The notes: a model not told the origin generated them from the letters alone. DNA of 64,000 nt from VAZQ01 sp963840535 (GCA_963840535.1 CAWIZJ010000029.1:1-64000), one strand, 5' to 3'; positions 48,430 through 57,949 are shown, counted from the stretch's first letter. Made by a program: numbers and translations.

Positions 48430-49014
48430 TCATTTGGCGCCCTCGGGCGGCACCACCTTCATGACGAAGGATGTCGGCTTTTCGTTTGCCCCGAATGGGC
48501 CGGGAACCTTGTTCTTCACCTCGGGGAGGCTCTTGAGAAACGCGGCAATCGCAAGCGCGTCCTCCTTCGTGAGGCTCTCGAACGCTTTCCAGGGCATGAT
48601 CGGAGCAAGCACGCGGCCGTCGGGCCTGCGACCGGTCTGCAACGATGTCACGATCTGCTCGTCCGACCAGTTGCCGAGCCCCGTTTCCTTGTCCGGCGTC
48701 AGGTTGGGCCCATGGAAGACGCCGAGCCCGGGAATCTCGAAACCGACTTCCGATCCCCCGAGATAGCGCGCATTGTCCGGTTTGCCGAAGAAAAAGCCGG
48801 GCGTGTGGCAATCGGTGCAGCTCGCGAGCGTGACCAGGTACTTGCCGCGTGCGATCGTCTGCTGGTCCGCAGCCTCCACCTTCCGCCACGGGACCGACGA
48901 TGCAGCGACCACCGTCAGCACCACCACCGACATGAGCGCGCGGACAAGCGTCACGCGCGCGATTGGCAGCTTCCACGTCTGCCCAGTTCCTCCCCGCGAA
49001 CCGTTCGGTGCCAT
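48430..49014 (-). CDS. Membrane-anchored or periplasmic cytochrome c
   Basis: 194 residues. An N-terminal signal/anchor (VTLVRALMSVVVLTVVAAS) is followed by one haem-c site CTDCH (C66, C69, H70) and the likely Met ligand in VLAPIMPWKAF. The core GKYLVTLASCTDCHTPGFFF to DALAIAAFLKSLPEVKN is typical of mono-haem cytochromes of dehydrogenase systems. ATG at 49,014 with a GGGAGG site. It may take electrons from a neighbouring dehydrogenase or supply the Rieske system, but no partner is proven. Confidence 0.85.
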   Translation of the reverse strand: MAPNGSRGGTGQTWKLPIARVTLVRALMSVVVLTVVAASSVPWRKVEAADQQTIARGKYLVTLASCTDCHTPGFFFGKPDNARYLGGSEVGFEIPGLGVFHGPNLTPDKETGLGNWSDEQIVTSLQTGRRPDGRVLAPIMPWKAFESLTKEDALAIAAFLKSLPEVKNKVPGPFGANEKPTSFVMKVVPPEGAK

Positions 49015-49318
49015 CGTCGTCCTCCCTGCTTTGCCGCCCCTCGGTTAGTGGTGAAGATGCTTATAGCATGCCGCAGCGTGCGAGGTGTCGGCGATGATGT
49101 CATGGCACGGAGCAGACGGTGCCAGCCAACGGTGCTCGCGAGACGAGTTCCGGGGCCGCGCCAGCCGGCGACGCGCGTGACTGGCGACGGCCCTTGCTCC
49201 GGCTGGTCGTTCGGGTCAAGCTGTTGCAACGGCAACCCAGTGACAGGAGCCGGGCATGTCGAAGGCAGAGGTCTCCGGAACCAATCCGAATGGAACGGCC
49301 GAAGAGAGGAAGGCATCG

Positions 49319-50296
49319 ATGAAACAGGTCGCGCATTTGCTATGCGCCTCCGCGGTTGCGCTGGCCGCGGTCGCGGTGATCCCGCAAGTCGCCCGCGCCC
49401 AGGCCTATCCCTCGCAGGATGTCAATTTCGTTTGCGGGTTCGCGGCCGGCAGCGGCGCCGACATCATCGTGCGCTACTTCGCCGACAAGATGCGTCCGCT
49501 CATGAATCGCACCATCGTGGTCCAGAACAAGCCGGGAGCGATCGGCAATATTGCGACCGAGTTCGTGGCGCGCTCCAAGCCCGATGGGCATACGATCTAC
49601 GTGACCGGGGCGAACTCTGTCGCCGCCAACATGCATCTGTTCAAGAAGCCGCCGGTCGACGTGGCCAATGCATTTCAAATCGCCGCGACCATCAACCAGG
49701 CGACGATGATGGTGGCCGTTCGTGCCGATGGGCCATGGAAGACCGTGGCCGACCTGACGGCAGCGATGAAGGAGAAGGGCGACAAGGCCAGCTACGCCTA
49801 TGCCAACCCGACCTCCCGCGTGCTCGGTGCGATGTACAAGGAGAAGGCGGGCCTGCAGGCGGTCGAGGTGGGCTACCGGACCGGAGCCGACTATCTCAAC
49901 GAGCTCTATTCCGGGAAGATCGACTACGCCATGGTCGACAATGTCCAGGGCATGGCGCAGGCGAACTCCGGTCGCATGCGCCTGCTTGCGGTCGGTGCCG
50001 ACAAGCGAATGCAGGCGGCTCCGGACATCCCGACCATGACCGAGCTTGGTTATCCGATGAACATTCGCAGCTGGTGGGCGGCCCTGGTCCCGGCCGCGAC
50101 GCCGAAGCCGGTGGTCGACCAGCTCAATGCATGGTTCAGCCAGGTCGTGCGAAGCGAGGAGACCAGGAAATTCCTCAACGGCATCGCCAGCGATCCCTGG
50201 GTGAGCACGCCGGACGAGGGGCAGGCCTATTTCCTGCAGCAGATCAAGGATTGGGCCGAGTACATACGGATCGCCAAGATCGATCCGCAAGGGTGA
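49319..50296 (+). CDS. Bug/TctC-family solute-binding protein, orphan
   Basis: 325 residues. Signal peptide LLCASAVALAAVAVIPQVAR, then YPSQDVNFVCGFAAGSGADI, IVVQNKPGAIGNIATEFVAR, VEVGYRTGADYLNELYSGKI and a full C-terminal lobe. ATG at 49,319 with an AGAGGAAGG site; the frame is open to 49,256, but that part carries no signal. It has no TctAB next to it; it is followed convergently by an amidase and then a Rieske oxygenase, so it may bind the pathway substrate. Confidence 0.85.
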   Translation: MKQVAHLLCASAVALAAVAVIPQVARAQAYPSQDVNFVCGFAAGSGADIIVRYFADKMRPLMNRTIVVQNKPGAIGNIATEFVARSKPDGHTIYVTGANSVAANMHLFKKPPVDVANAFQIAATINQATMMVAVRADGPWKTVADLTAAMKEKGDKASYAYANPTSRVLGAMYKEKAGLQAVEVGYRTGADYLNELYSGKIDYAMVDNVQGMAQANSGRMRLLAVGADKRMQAAPDIPTMTELGYPMNIRSWWAALVPAATPKPVVDQLNAWFSQVVRSEETRKFLNGIASDPWVSTPDEGQAYFLQQIKDWAEYIRIAKIDPQG

Positions 50297-50303
50297 GCAG
50301 GGA

Positions 50304-51908
50304 TCAGCGCGCGGCAATCGCCGCCTTCACCAGGTCGTCGGCCAGGGCTCGAAATTTGTCCGGCACCAGTGCGCCGAGGTCCTTGCTGCGCCGCGAGCGG
50401 AACCCGCTCCAGCCGAGTTGCAGCCGCAGCTCGTTTTGCCGTGAGATGTCGAGCGCGGCGAGATCGGGCCGCGCGCTCAAGCGGGGCGCCTCCGGCAGCG
50501 GTCCGCGCGCCGCCTCGAACGCAGCCATCATCGCGACCAGGGCTTCGTCATCGAAGGGCCGGCCCATGAGCTCGACCCCGACCGGCATGCCGCGCCAGTC
50601 GAGCCCGGCCGGAAAGGCCGCCGCTGGCATGCCGGTGGAGCTGGCGATGAAGCACGTGATGCTCGTGGATGTGTCGCTGCGCGCACCACCGCGGCCATCG
50701 ACCGGGTAGAGCAGGGCGTCGAGGCCCAGACGGTCGAACGCCGCAAGCGTCTTGCGTCGGTTGTCCGCAATCCGGTTCTCGGCTCGCTGCTCCAACCGGG
50801 TGGAAGCGGCTCCTGCCGCCACGCACTCCTTGGCGCTCCACTCCGGGCGGATACGGCGGGAGCCGCAGACGTCGGCCCAACTGCGGCGGGCGGCGGGGTA
50901 GCTGTTGAACGCTGCATCGACCTTTCTCGCGAAGCCTTTGAGAAATTCCGGCCCCAGCCGCGCGTCGAAATCGTTGAGCTCGATCCCTTCCACGATCTCG
51001 GCCCCTGCCTGCCGGATGATGGCGATTGCCTGCCCGAAGATTCTCCGCGTATCGGCATCGGCGGGTGCCCACGGATCCTTCTTATCGAGGCGGCGCAGGA
51101 CACCCACGCGCATGCCGCGCAAACCGCTCCCCGCGCCGGAACGCCAGCCGTCGCCGGCGACCGCGAGCCCGGCACGCAGCGTGGTGGAATCGCGCGCGAT
51201 CACGCCCGGCACGCCGTTGACGAACCCGATCGGGAAGATTCCGCCGGTATCGAAACGCTCGTAGGTGGCGCGCAGCGAGACCGCGCCGTTGTACACTGCG
51301 GGAATCCTCAGCGAGCCGCAATTGTCGCTGCCGACCGCGAGCGGCACCAGTCCCGCGCCCACCGCCGCGGCCGAACCGCTCGACGAGCCGCCTGCGCTTT
51401 GTGCGGTGTCGTAGGCATTGCCGACCCGGCCACCGGCGCCGGACAACCCGCGAATACCCATCGCGAACTCGTCCATGTTGGTCTTGCCAACGACGACCGC
51501 GCCGGCGCTGCGCAGCCGCGCCACAAACGGCGCGTCGCGAGGCGGCTGGTTGCCGATGAGCGCAAGCGATCCGACCGTCGCCGGCATGTCGTAGGTATCG
51601 AAATTGTCCTTCACCGCGACCGGCATGCAGAAAAGGGGGCCGGGCGGTTCTCCGCTCGCCGCCCTGCGATCGAGCGCTTCGGCCTGCGCCACCGCATTGG
51701 GATTGAGCGTGAGGAACGCGTTGAGCGGCGGGCCGCGGCTGGTGTCGAGGTCGCGGGCGGCGATGTCGGCGAGAACCGCTTCGATCACGGCGGCGCACCG
51801 GCCCGCTGTCGGGACGCCGCCCTGGGCGTGTGCCGCTGCGACCGTGAGCGGAATCGACGAGGCCGCGAGCAATATGCGAGGCAGGGCGGATCTTGCCGGG
51901 GAGGTCAT
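50304..51908 (-). CDS. Amidase signature family hydrolase, exported
   Basis: 534 residues. A signal peptide (LPRILLAASSIPLTVAAAHA) is followed by the amidase signature: catalytic Lys in CMPVAVKDNFDT, GKTNMDEFAMG, and the Ser-rich AGGSSSGSAAAVGAGLVPLA with cis-Ser in GSDNCGSLRIPA. Full family length. Hydrolyses an amide to acid and ammonia, presumably in the periplasm given the signal. The start at 51,908 has only a weak ribosome site. The released acid could be taken up by the many carboxylate receptors nearby (inference). Confidence 0.85.
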   Translation of the reverse strand: MTSPARSALPRILLAASSIPLTVAAAHAQGGVPTAGRCAAVIEAVLADIAARDLDTSRGPPLNAFLTLNPNAVAQAEALDRRAASGEPPGPLFCMPVAVKDNFDTYDMPATVGSLALIGNQPPRDAPFVARLRSAGAVVVGKTNMDEFAMGIRGLSGAGGRVGNAYDTAQSAGGSSSGSAAAVGAGLVPLAVGSDNCGSLRIPAVYNGAVSLRATYERFDTGGIFPIGFVNGVPGVIARDSTTLRAGLAVAGDGWRSGAGSGLRGMRVGVLRRLDKKDPWAPADADTRRIFGQAIAIIRQAGAEIVEGIELNDFDARLGPEFLKGFARKVDAAFNSYPAARRSWADVCGSRRIRPEWSAKECVAAGAASTRLEQRAENRIADNRRKTLAAFDRLGLDALLYPVDGRGGARSDTSTSITCFIASSTGMPAAAFPAGLDWRGMPVGVELMGRPFDDEALVAMMAAFEAARGPLPEAPRLSARPDLAALDISRQNELRLQLGWSGFRSRRSKDLGALVPDKFRALADDLVKAAIAAR

Positions 51909-52068
51909 TGGCTTCTGCCGTGGTCGCGGATTTCGATCTCTGACCGCCATGCTCCGTGACCCGATCGCATGCCACCATCGGCGAGCAAAGGCGTCAATTC
52001 GCCGTTGCCGAACCCCGAAAATCCAATAAGAATTCGACAAGAACAACAAGACGAAAGCGAGGTAGGGC

Positions 52069-53326
52069 GTGCTGAGCGCTGAAAAGAACCGCATTCTCAC
52101 CCAGGTCGGCCCGGGCACGCCGATGGGTGATTATTTGCGACGCTATTGGCAACCGATCGGTGGCGCGAGCGAGCTCGACGCGGAACCCGATCAAGGCGAT
52201 CCGCCTGATGGGTGAGGACCTCGTGCTCTACAAGGATCTCGGTGGCCGATATGGGTTGCTCGACCGACACTGCCCCCATCGCCGCGCCGACCTCTCCTAT
52301 GGCTTCGTCGAGCAGGCCGGCATCCGATGCAACTACCACGGCTGGCTGATGGACGAGAGCGGCGCCTGCATCGAGCAGCCCTATGACGATACCGTCAATC
52401 CTCGATCGCGCGCCAAGGAGCGGTGTGGAACCAAGGCCTATCCGGTCAAGGAATGCGCCGGTCTGCTGTTCGCCTATATGGGACCGCAGCCGGTGCCGGA
52501 GCTGCCGGTGTGGGAACCGTTCATATGGGAGAACGGCTTTCGCGAGATCGTGCTCTCCGATGTGCCCTGCAATTGGTTCCAGTGTCAGGAGAACTCCTGC
52601 GACCCCGTGCATTTCGAATGGATGCATGACAATTGGAGCCTTCGGCTCGCCGGCAAGGCCGGTCCTTATGCCGCAAGGCATCTCAAGCTCAAGTTCGAGG
52701 AGTTCGACTACGGCTTCATCTACAAGCGCGTGCGCGAGGATTCGGACGAGCGCAATCCCTATTGGACGGTGGGGCGCGTCGCGCTGTGGCCGAACGGCTT
52801 CTATCTCGGCAACCACTTCGAGTGGCGCGTGCCGGTCGACGACGAAAACACGCTCAGCGTCGCCTGGTTCTTCATGCGCGTTCCGAAGGGTCGCGAGCCG
52901 TACGTGCAGGAAACGGTCCCGACCTGGGTCAGCCCGATCAAGGACGAGAACGGCCGCTGGATCTCGAGCCATGTCATCAATCAGGACATCGTAGCCTGGG
53001 TGGGGCAGGGGGCGATCGCCGACCGCACCAAGGAGAACATCGGAGCGAGCGATCTCGGCATCGCGATGATCCGCAAGCGACTGTTCGACGAGCTCGACGC
53101 CATGGCGCGCGGCGAGGAACCCAAGGGGATCCTGCGCAGCGCCAATGCGGCGAGATGCGTCGAGCTGCCCTACTTCCAGAAAAAGGAAAGCGTCGAAGGC
53201 ATCACGCTGGAGGAATTCGACAAGTATCCCCTGTTGAAAACGCGCTTGAAGGCGTTTCGGCATTGCTACGGGCAGCCGGCGGATGTGCGCCGGGCATTCG
53301 AGCAGGCGATGGGAATCGGAGAGTAA
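52069..53326 (+). CDS. Rieske oxygenase alpha subunit (phthalate dioxygenase-like), one frameshift
   Basis: About 418 residues. Rieske [2Fe-2S] ligands in LLDRHCPHRRADLSYG and GIRCNYHGWLMDE. Mononuclear iron site in CQENSCDPVHFEWMHDNW. Overall length and the N-terminal GPGTPMGDYLRRYWQPIG suit phthalate 4,5-dioxygenase-type enzymes. The frame shifts near 52,183 (extra g in ELDANPIKAIRLMG), +1. GTG start at 52,069 after GAGGTAGGG. No reductase or ferredoxin is adjacent, so electron donors must lie elsewhere. Likely attacks an aromatic or cyclic carboxylate. Confidence 0.85.
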
Positions 53327-53392
53327 CCGGAGCATCGTTCTGCACGGCCCGCGCCCGTTTCGGCCATCCCGGTTGCGACGGCTCGACGCAAG

Positions 53393-53420
53393 AAGCCCGC
53401 CGCGTTGCCGCGACGGGCTT
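53393..53420. terminator. Hairpin between convergent Rieske and fasciclin genes
   Basis: AAGCCCGCCGCG, loop TTGC, CGCGACGGGCTT: a 12-bp stem with one mismatch. Starts 67 bases after the Rieske stop and 60 bases after the fasciclin stop, so it can serve both. Confidence 0.65.
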
Positions 53421-53479
53421 GGACCAATCAATGCAGTTACGGGGTGTCTGGCTGCGCCGATCGGTCCGCGGGAGCCTGC

Positions 53480-54065
53480 TCAGCTCGGCAGCAATACAGT
53501 GTCGACCACGTGGATGACGCCGTTCGATTGGAACACGTTCTGGGTGGTCACCCGCGAAGCATTGCCCTTGCTGTCCCAGATGGTCAGCTGCTGACCCTTG
53601 AACTCGAAGGTGAGCTCCTCGCCTTCCACGGTCTTGATCTTGACCTTGCCTTTGGCCTTGGTGGAAGCCTCCCAGAGATCCTTGATGGAATAGCGCCCCG
53701 GCAGGACATGGTAGGTCAACACCGCAGCGAGCTTCTCCTTCATCTGCGGCTTGAGCAGCGTTTCGACGGTGCCCGCCGGCAGCTTCGCGAACGCAGCATT
53801 GGTCGGTGCGAACACGGTGAACGGTCCGGTCCCTTGCAGCGTCTCGACCAGGCCGGCCGCCTTCACCGCGGCAACGAGCGTGGTGTGGTCCTTGGAGTTG
53901 ACCGCGTTTTGAATGATGTTCCTCGAGGGATACATCGGAGCGCCGCCGACGGTGACGGTCTGCTCCTTCTTGGTCTGTGCAAGCGTCGGGGTCGCCGCTG
54001 ACCGCGGCGAAAGCGAGTGCCGCAGCGGCAACAGCCGACGGCAGGGCAAGTCGAGAGAGTTTCAT
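53480..54065 (-). CDS. Secreted fasciclin (FAS1) domain protein, one frameshift
   Basis: About 194 residues. Signal peptide ALPSAVAAAALAFAAVSAAT, then one FAS1 domain: IQNAVNSKDHTTLVAAVKAA, TGPFTVFAPTNAAFAKLPAG, AAVLTYHVLPGRYSIKDL, GVIHVVDTVLLPS. The frame shifts near 53,995 in the signal region (extra base), a +1 insertion. It lies just downstream of an ECF sigma/anti-sigma pair on the same strand, the usual place for a FAS1 protein controlled by that sigma. A periplasmic or surface adhesion role is likely. Confidence 0.82.
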
Positions 54066-54187
54066 GTCGTCTTCTCCGTGTGTTTGCAATCGCGCCGCTC
54101 CAGCGGCCTGCGATGGAGTTACGGGAGGACGAGATGCACGGATGCAGCAGGGATCCCGGCGGTCATCGAGCCGACGCGCCGTTCGCG

Positions 54188-54898
54188 TCACAAGCTCGTG
54201 AGCTTGCCGAGTGCCACGACCGGACCGGTGGGCAGTCCGGTCGGCGAGCCGCCCGGCGGCTCGAGCGACACCGCCAGCGCGGCATCCGGCGTCAGGCGTC
54301 GGGCGAGCTCGGGCGGAATATCGAGCCGGATCGGCCTGCCTGCCTGTATGAGCCCGAGCGAGCGGGGACGGGTTTCCCCCGCCGGGATCAGCCACAGCTC
54401 GATCGCGCGCGGATCGTTGGTGAGCAGCGAAGCAGGGACCACCATCAGGCTGTTTCCGGACGCGGTGACGGCGGCTACGAAGTTGGGCTGGTCGCTGGTT
54501 CCGCTGAGCGTTGCTATCAGCGGCGTGCGCGCGGCGGGAACGAGCCCGAGATAGGCCAGCGCCGCGATGCTGGCAGCCGCCAGTGTCGCCGAGCCGATGG
54601 CGAAGCTGCGCCAGAATGCGAGGCTCTGCCACAACGATGACGGACGCCCTGCCGCCGGCGCGGCGATCGCCGCCTCGATGCGCGACCATGCATCGCGCGG
54701 CGGCGCGACCGGCGCGATCGTGTCGGCGAGCCCGCCGAGCCGCTCTTCCCAGAGGGCCACCTCGGATGCCAGCGCCGGCTCCTGCACCAGGCGGCGCTCG
54801 ACCTCGCGCCGTTCCTCGGCGCCGAGCACGCCCAGCACGTATTCGGCAGCGATCAAGGTGCCGCCGTCAGCCGGGCCTATGGTGCTGCTGTCGCTCAT
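54188..54898 (-). CDS. Anti-sigma factor (RskA-like, membrane)
   Basis: 236 residues. N-terminal zinc-less anti-sigma region (LIAAEYVLGVLGAEERREVE), one membrane helix (AIGSATLAAASIAALAYLGL) and a C-terminal periplasmic part with the RskA-type pattern NFVAAVTASGNSLMVVPASL, ELWLIPAGETRPRSLGLI. The ATG overlaps the sigma-factor stop by ATGA. It should hold the ECF sigma factor inactive until a signal arrives. Confidence 0.88.
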   Translation of the reverse strand: MSDSSTIGPADGGTLIAAEYVLGVLGAEERREVERRLVQEPALASEVALWEERLGGLADTIAPVAPPRDAWSRIEAAIAAPAAGRPSSLWQSLAFWRSFAIGSATLAAASIAALAYLGLVPAARTPLIATLSGTSDQPNFVAAVTASGNSLMVVPASLLTNDPRAIELWLIPAGETRPRSLGLIQAGRPIRLDIPPELARRLTPDAALAVSLEPPGGSPTGLPTGPVVALGKLTSL

Positions 54899-55452
54899 GC
54901 TTCGAGACAGGCCCTCAGTTTCAACAAGCCGCGCCGAATCCAGCTCTTCATCGTCCCGAGCGGAACGGTCATGCGTGCCGCCAGTTCCTCGTAGGTCGCA
55001 CCTTCGAGGAAAGCCGCCCGAATCGCGGCCGACTGGCGCGGCTCCAACTCCTCCAGGCAACCGGCGAGGCGTACGTGCTGTTGCGCCAACTCGACCCGGT
55101 CGGCTGCGGACGGCGCCGGATCGTGGATGGCTTCCGCGGCTTCGATGGGCTCGGTGCGGCGGCTCATCGCGCTCGAGCGCAGCCGATCGATCGATCGATT
55201 GCGCGCGATCGCCACCAGCCAGGTGATCGGGCTGGCCCGGCCGGGGTCGAAGGCGGCAGCCTTGCGCCAAACCGTCACGTAGACGTCCTGCAGCACGTCC
55301 TCGGCCTCGCTTCTGTCATTCAAGATACGAAGGCACACGCCAAAAAGCTTCGCGGACGTGTCCTGATAGACCAGCCGCAGCGCCGCACGGTCGCCGGCCG
55401 CGACGCGCACGAGAGCGGCGGCAAGCTGGCTGCGCGTTGCCTCTGCGTCCAT
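54895..55452 (-). CDS. ECF RNA polymerase sigma factor
   Basis: 185 residues. Region 2 reads LRLVYQDTSAKLFGVCLRIL, DRSEAEDVLQDVYVTVWRKA, with ITWLVAIARNRSIDRLR. Region 4 reads LEPRQSAAIRAAFLEGATYE, ELAARMTVPLGTMKSWIRRG. This is the SigK/RpoE-like ECF type paired with RskA anti-sigma. Start ATG 55,452; weak ribosome site. Operon sigma, anti-sigma, FAS1. Probably responds to envelope or oxidative stress. Confidence 0.88.
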   Translation of the reverse strand: MDAEATRSQLAAALVRVAAGDRAALRLVYQDTSAKLFGVCLRILNDRSEAEDVLQDVYVTVWRKAAAFDPGRASPITWLVAIARNRSIDRLRSSAMSRRTEPIEAAEAIHDPAPSAADRVELAQQHVRLAGCLEELEPRQSAAIRAAFLEGATYEELAARMTVPLGTMKSWIRRGLLKLRACLEA

Positions 55453-55697
55453 CGGTTGCCCGGTCACTGGCCGCAACAGATAACTGCCATCCCCGCCTCG
55501 GGCGGCAGAGAGGCGATGCCCGCAACCTGTCGCATATCTCGGTTGCCACGTCATCCCGCGGGGGTCGCTCAGGGTAGGCTCGACGCGCCGGCGACACAAG
55601 CTCCTGAGCTTTCAGCCATCGTTCCTATATGGGTATTTTTTCGTAGGGCCGACGAGTGCACGTCCGGCGCATGCGCGGGCAATGGAAGCCGCTCCGA

Positions 55698-55907
55698 TCA
55701 TGGCTCGTAGGCGAGCTGACTCTCTCTGACGACGCGCTCGTGCGGCTCGTTCGCGCTCTTGATCCGGTATTGCAGATCGTCGCCCTCGGGCGGGAGCAGG
55801 TGGGTGACCTTGTAGACTGCGCTGATCGCCCCGCGGCCGTAAGGCCCGGAGGTGTAGAGAACGTTCTGACCAATCTTGAACTTGTGATCGCTCAAGTCAC
55901 CCTCCAT
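55698..55907 (-). CDS. Small conserved hypothetical protein
   Basis: A 69-residue protein: HKFKIGQNVLYTSGPYGRGA, ISAVYKVTHLLPPEGDDLQY, RIKSANEPHERVVRESQL. The SH3-like beta pattern and rhizobial-type hypothetical signature are familiar, but no function is known. Divergent from the dipeptidase gene. Confidence 0.7.
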   Translation of the reverse strand: MEGDLSDHKFKIGQNVLYTSGPYGRGAISAVYKVTHLLPPEGDDLQYRIKSANEPHERVVRESQLAYEP

Positions 55908-56040
55908 GCTCCGGAAAGGAATCGTGCGCGGTCAGCCGCTGCGGCGGGCCAGGCAGGTTCAGCTTGTCGGCTTCATGGCGAATCATAACATGAAACGGAT
56001 TGGAAAAGGACCATTTGAAGCAAACGGACGGTCTGAAGCG

Positions 56041-56773
56041 ATGTCGAGCCCATCCTTGGCCGGTATGACTGCCAGCGTCATGCGCCTTCCCGTCCCGGCT
56101 GCAACCGCGCTGCTGCTGTTCCTGTCGACGGGCAGTGCGCAGCGCGCCGACGCGCAGGCACCGGTACCTGCCGGCTTCGTGGATGCAGTCACGGTGGTAG
56201 AAGGGCTTGTCGTCGACATGCGCTATTCCGCCGACAACAATTTCGTCGGCGAGAGAATCGACGGCTACGAACGGCCGCGTTGCCTGCTGTCGACGCGGGC
56301 CGCCGTATGCGCTCGCCCGCGTCCAGCGCGATCTGGGCTCCCGCGGGTTCGGTCTCAAGGTGTTCGATTGCTATCGGCCGGTGCGCGCGGTCGCCCATTT
56401 CATCCGCTGGGCGAATAGGATCGACGATCTCAAGCGCAAGGCCGAGTTCTACCCCGATATCGACAAGCGCGATCTGTTCAGGCTGGGCTATATCTCCGCG
56501 CGATCGGGGCACTCGCGCGGCTCGACCGTCGATCTCACGCTGGTCCTGCGTGCGAACAAGATCGAGCTCGACATGGGCACGATCTACGACTTCTCCGGCC
56601 CGCGATCCCGGATCAAGGACCGCAGTGTGAGCATCGAGGCGCAGAGGAACCGCGCGCTGCTCGTTCAGGCGATGGCCAATGGCGGCTTTCGGCCCTACCA
56701 TAAGGAGTGGTGGCACTTCACCCTCGCAAACGAGCCGTTCCCCGATACCTATTTTGATTTTCCGGTGCGGTAG
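56041..56773 (+). CDS. D-alanyl-D-alanine dipeptidase (VanX-like, M15D), exported, one frameshift
   Basis: About 243 residues. Signal peptide MRLPVPAATALLLFLSTGSA. VanX-type core: VVEGLVVDMRYSADNNFVGE, KVFDCYRPVRAVAHFIRWAN, zinc ligands in SARSGHSRGSTVDLTL, catalytic Glu and His in KEWWHFTL. The frame shifts near 56,305 (extra g before YALARVQRDLGS), +1. It hydrolyses D-Ala-D-Ala, probably for peptidoglycan recycling; no VanA/VanH neighbours, so not a resistance cluster. Several ATGs are possible; 56,041 keeps the signal near the N-terminus. Confidence 0.8.
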
Positions 56774-56817
56774 GCGCTCGCGTCCGTTCGCCGCCGTCGG
56801 CATCGCACGGCGCAGGA

Positions 56818-57519
56818 TCAGAACCGCTCCACCCAGGGCCGCAGCTCCACCTCCCACGCCCAGGCACTGCGCGGCTGGTTTATGAGATGGAGATAGGTCG
56901 CGGCGATGGCGTCGGGATCGAGCATGCTGTCGGGATTACCCGGCGGATCAGGCCGTCGCTCGCTCCTGATGCCGCCGTCGACCACGACATGCGCGACGTG
57001 GATGCCTTGCGGCGACAATTCGCGCGCCATGCTCTGGGCAAGCCCGCGTAGCGCGAACTTGCCCATGGCGAAGGGCGCCGATTGCGGATAGCCCTTCACC
57101 CCGGCGGATGCGCCCGTGAGCAGGATCGCCCCCCGTTTCCTCGGCAGCATCCGCCGCGCCGCCTGCTGGGCGACCAGGAACGCGCCATAGGCGGTGATCG
57201 CGATCGCCTTTTCCACGTCGGCCGCATCGAGCTCGACGAACGGGCCGCGGGTGCGGAAGCTGGCATTGTAGATCACGATGTCGGGTGTGCCGAGCTCGGC
57301 GTCGAGGTCCGCGAACAGCCTATCCACCTGTGCGCGCTGACTGGCGTCGCATTGCCATGCCCGGGCGCCGGTCTCCTGCACGAGCGCATCGAGATCACCG
57401 ATGCTGCGGGCGGCGAGCGCCACCCTGATCCCCTCCTTGCTGAGCGCCCGCGCCAGCGAGGCGGAGAGTCCCGAGCCCGCACCGACGATCAGGGCGGTAT
57501 TGCTTTTGACATCCGACAT
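56818..57519 (-). CDS. Short-chain dehydrogenase/reductase-family protein with atypical active site
   Basis: 233 residues. Rossmann fingerprint ALIVGAGSGLSASLARALSK, NAS-type motif VIYNASFRTRGPF, catalytic Ser in AILLTGASAGVKGYP, but the YXXXK motif reads SAPFAMGKFALRG, with Phe in place of Tyr and Lys kept. Such members exist among rhizobial SDRs. The missing Tyr makes normal dehydrogenase chemistry doubtful; a binding or isomerase role is possible. Single gene. Confidence 0.78.
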   Translation of the reverse strand: MSDVKSNTALIVGAGSGLSASLARALSKEGIRVALAARSIGDLDALVQETGARAWQCDASQRAQVDRLFADLDAELGTPDIVIYNASFRTRGPFVELDAADVEKAIAITAYGAFLVAQQAARRMLPRKRGAILLTGASAGVKGYPQSAPFAMGKFALRGLAQSMARELSPQGIHVAHVVVDGGIRSERRPDPPGNPDSMLDPDAIAATYLHLINQPRSAWAWEVELRPWVERF

Positions 57520-57587
57520 GGTCGACTCCAGTGTGCGCCCCTCGCAACGGGACGCAAGAAACTAGCATGTAGAGGGGATCGGCAGCG

Positions 57588-57788
57588 ATGGCGCGCTTTC
57601 TGATCGTGCTCGGCCTCGCCAGTCTCGTGATCGGCTTGCTTTGGCCGTACCTGAGCAGGCTCGGCTTGGGTCGGCTTCCCGGCGACATCGTGATCGAGCG
57701 AGACGATGGGGCGTTCTATTTCCCGATCGTCACCTGTTTGCTGTTGAGCCTGGTATTCAGCCTGGTCTTGTGGATCGTGAATCGCTGA
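57588..57788 (+). CDS. DUF2905 family small membrane protein
   Basis: 66 residues with two membrane helices (FLIVLGLASLVIGLLWPYL and FPIVTCLLLSLVFSLVLWIV) around the conserved RLPGDIVIERDDGAFYFP. Matches DUF2905 over the full length. Function unknown. Confidence 0.85.
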   Translation: MARFLIVLGLASLVIGLLWPYLSRLGLGRLPGDIVIERDDGAFYFPIVTCLLLSLVFSLVLWIVNR

Positions 57789-57949
57789 CCCCGGGGAAGT
57801 GCTGGATTCCCGAATGGATCCGCTCGCGTCCGCGATAGTCCGGCCCGGCTCGGGACCGCGCCCCGACCATGCCGGCTTGGTCCCGATGGCGAACGTGCCC
57901 TCGATAGTGCCGACCGCCAGGGGGTCCATGGATCAGGTCGATTCCGGCC

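Noticed and set aside
56041..56773. Vancomycin-resistance gene cluster
   Set aside because: No VanA-type ligase or VanH dehydrogenase nearby; exported VanX-like peptidases are common in Gram-negative bacteria.
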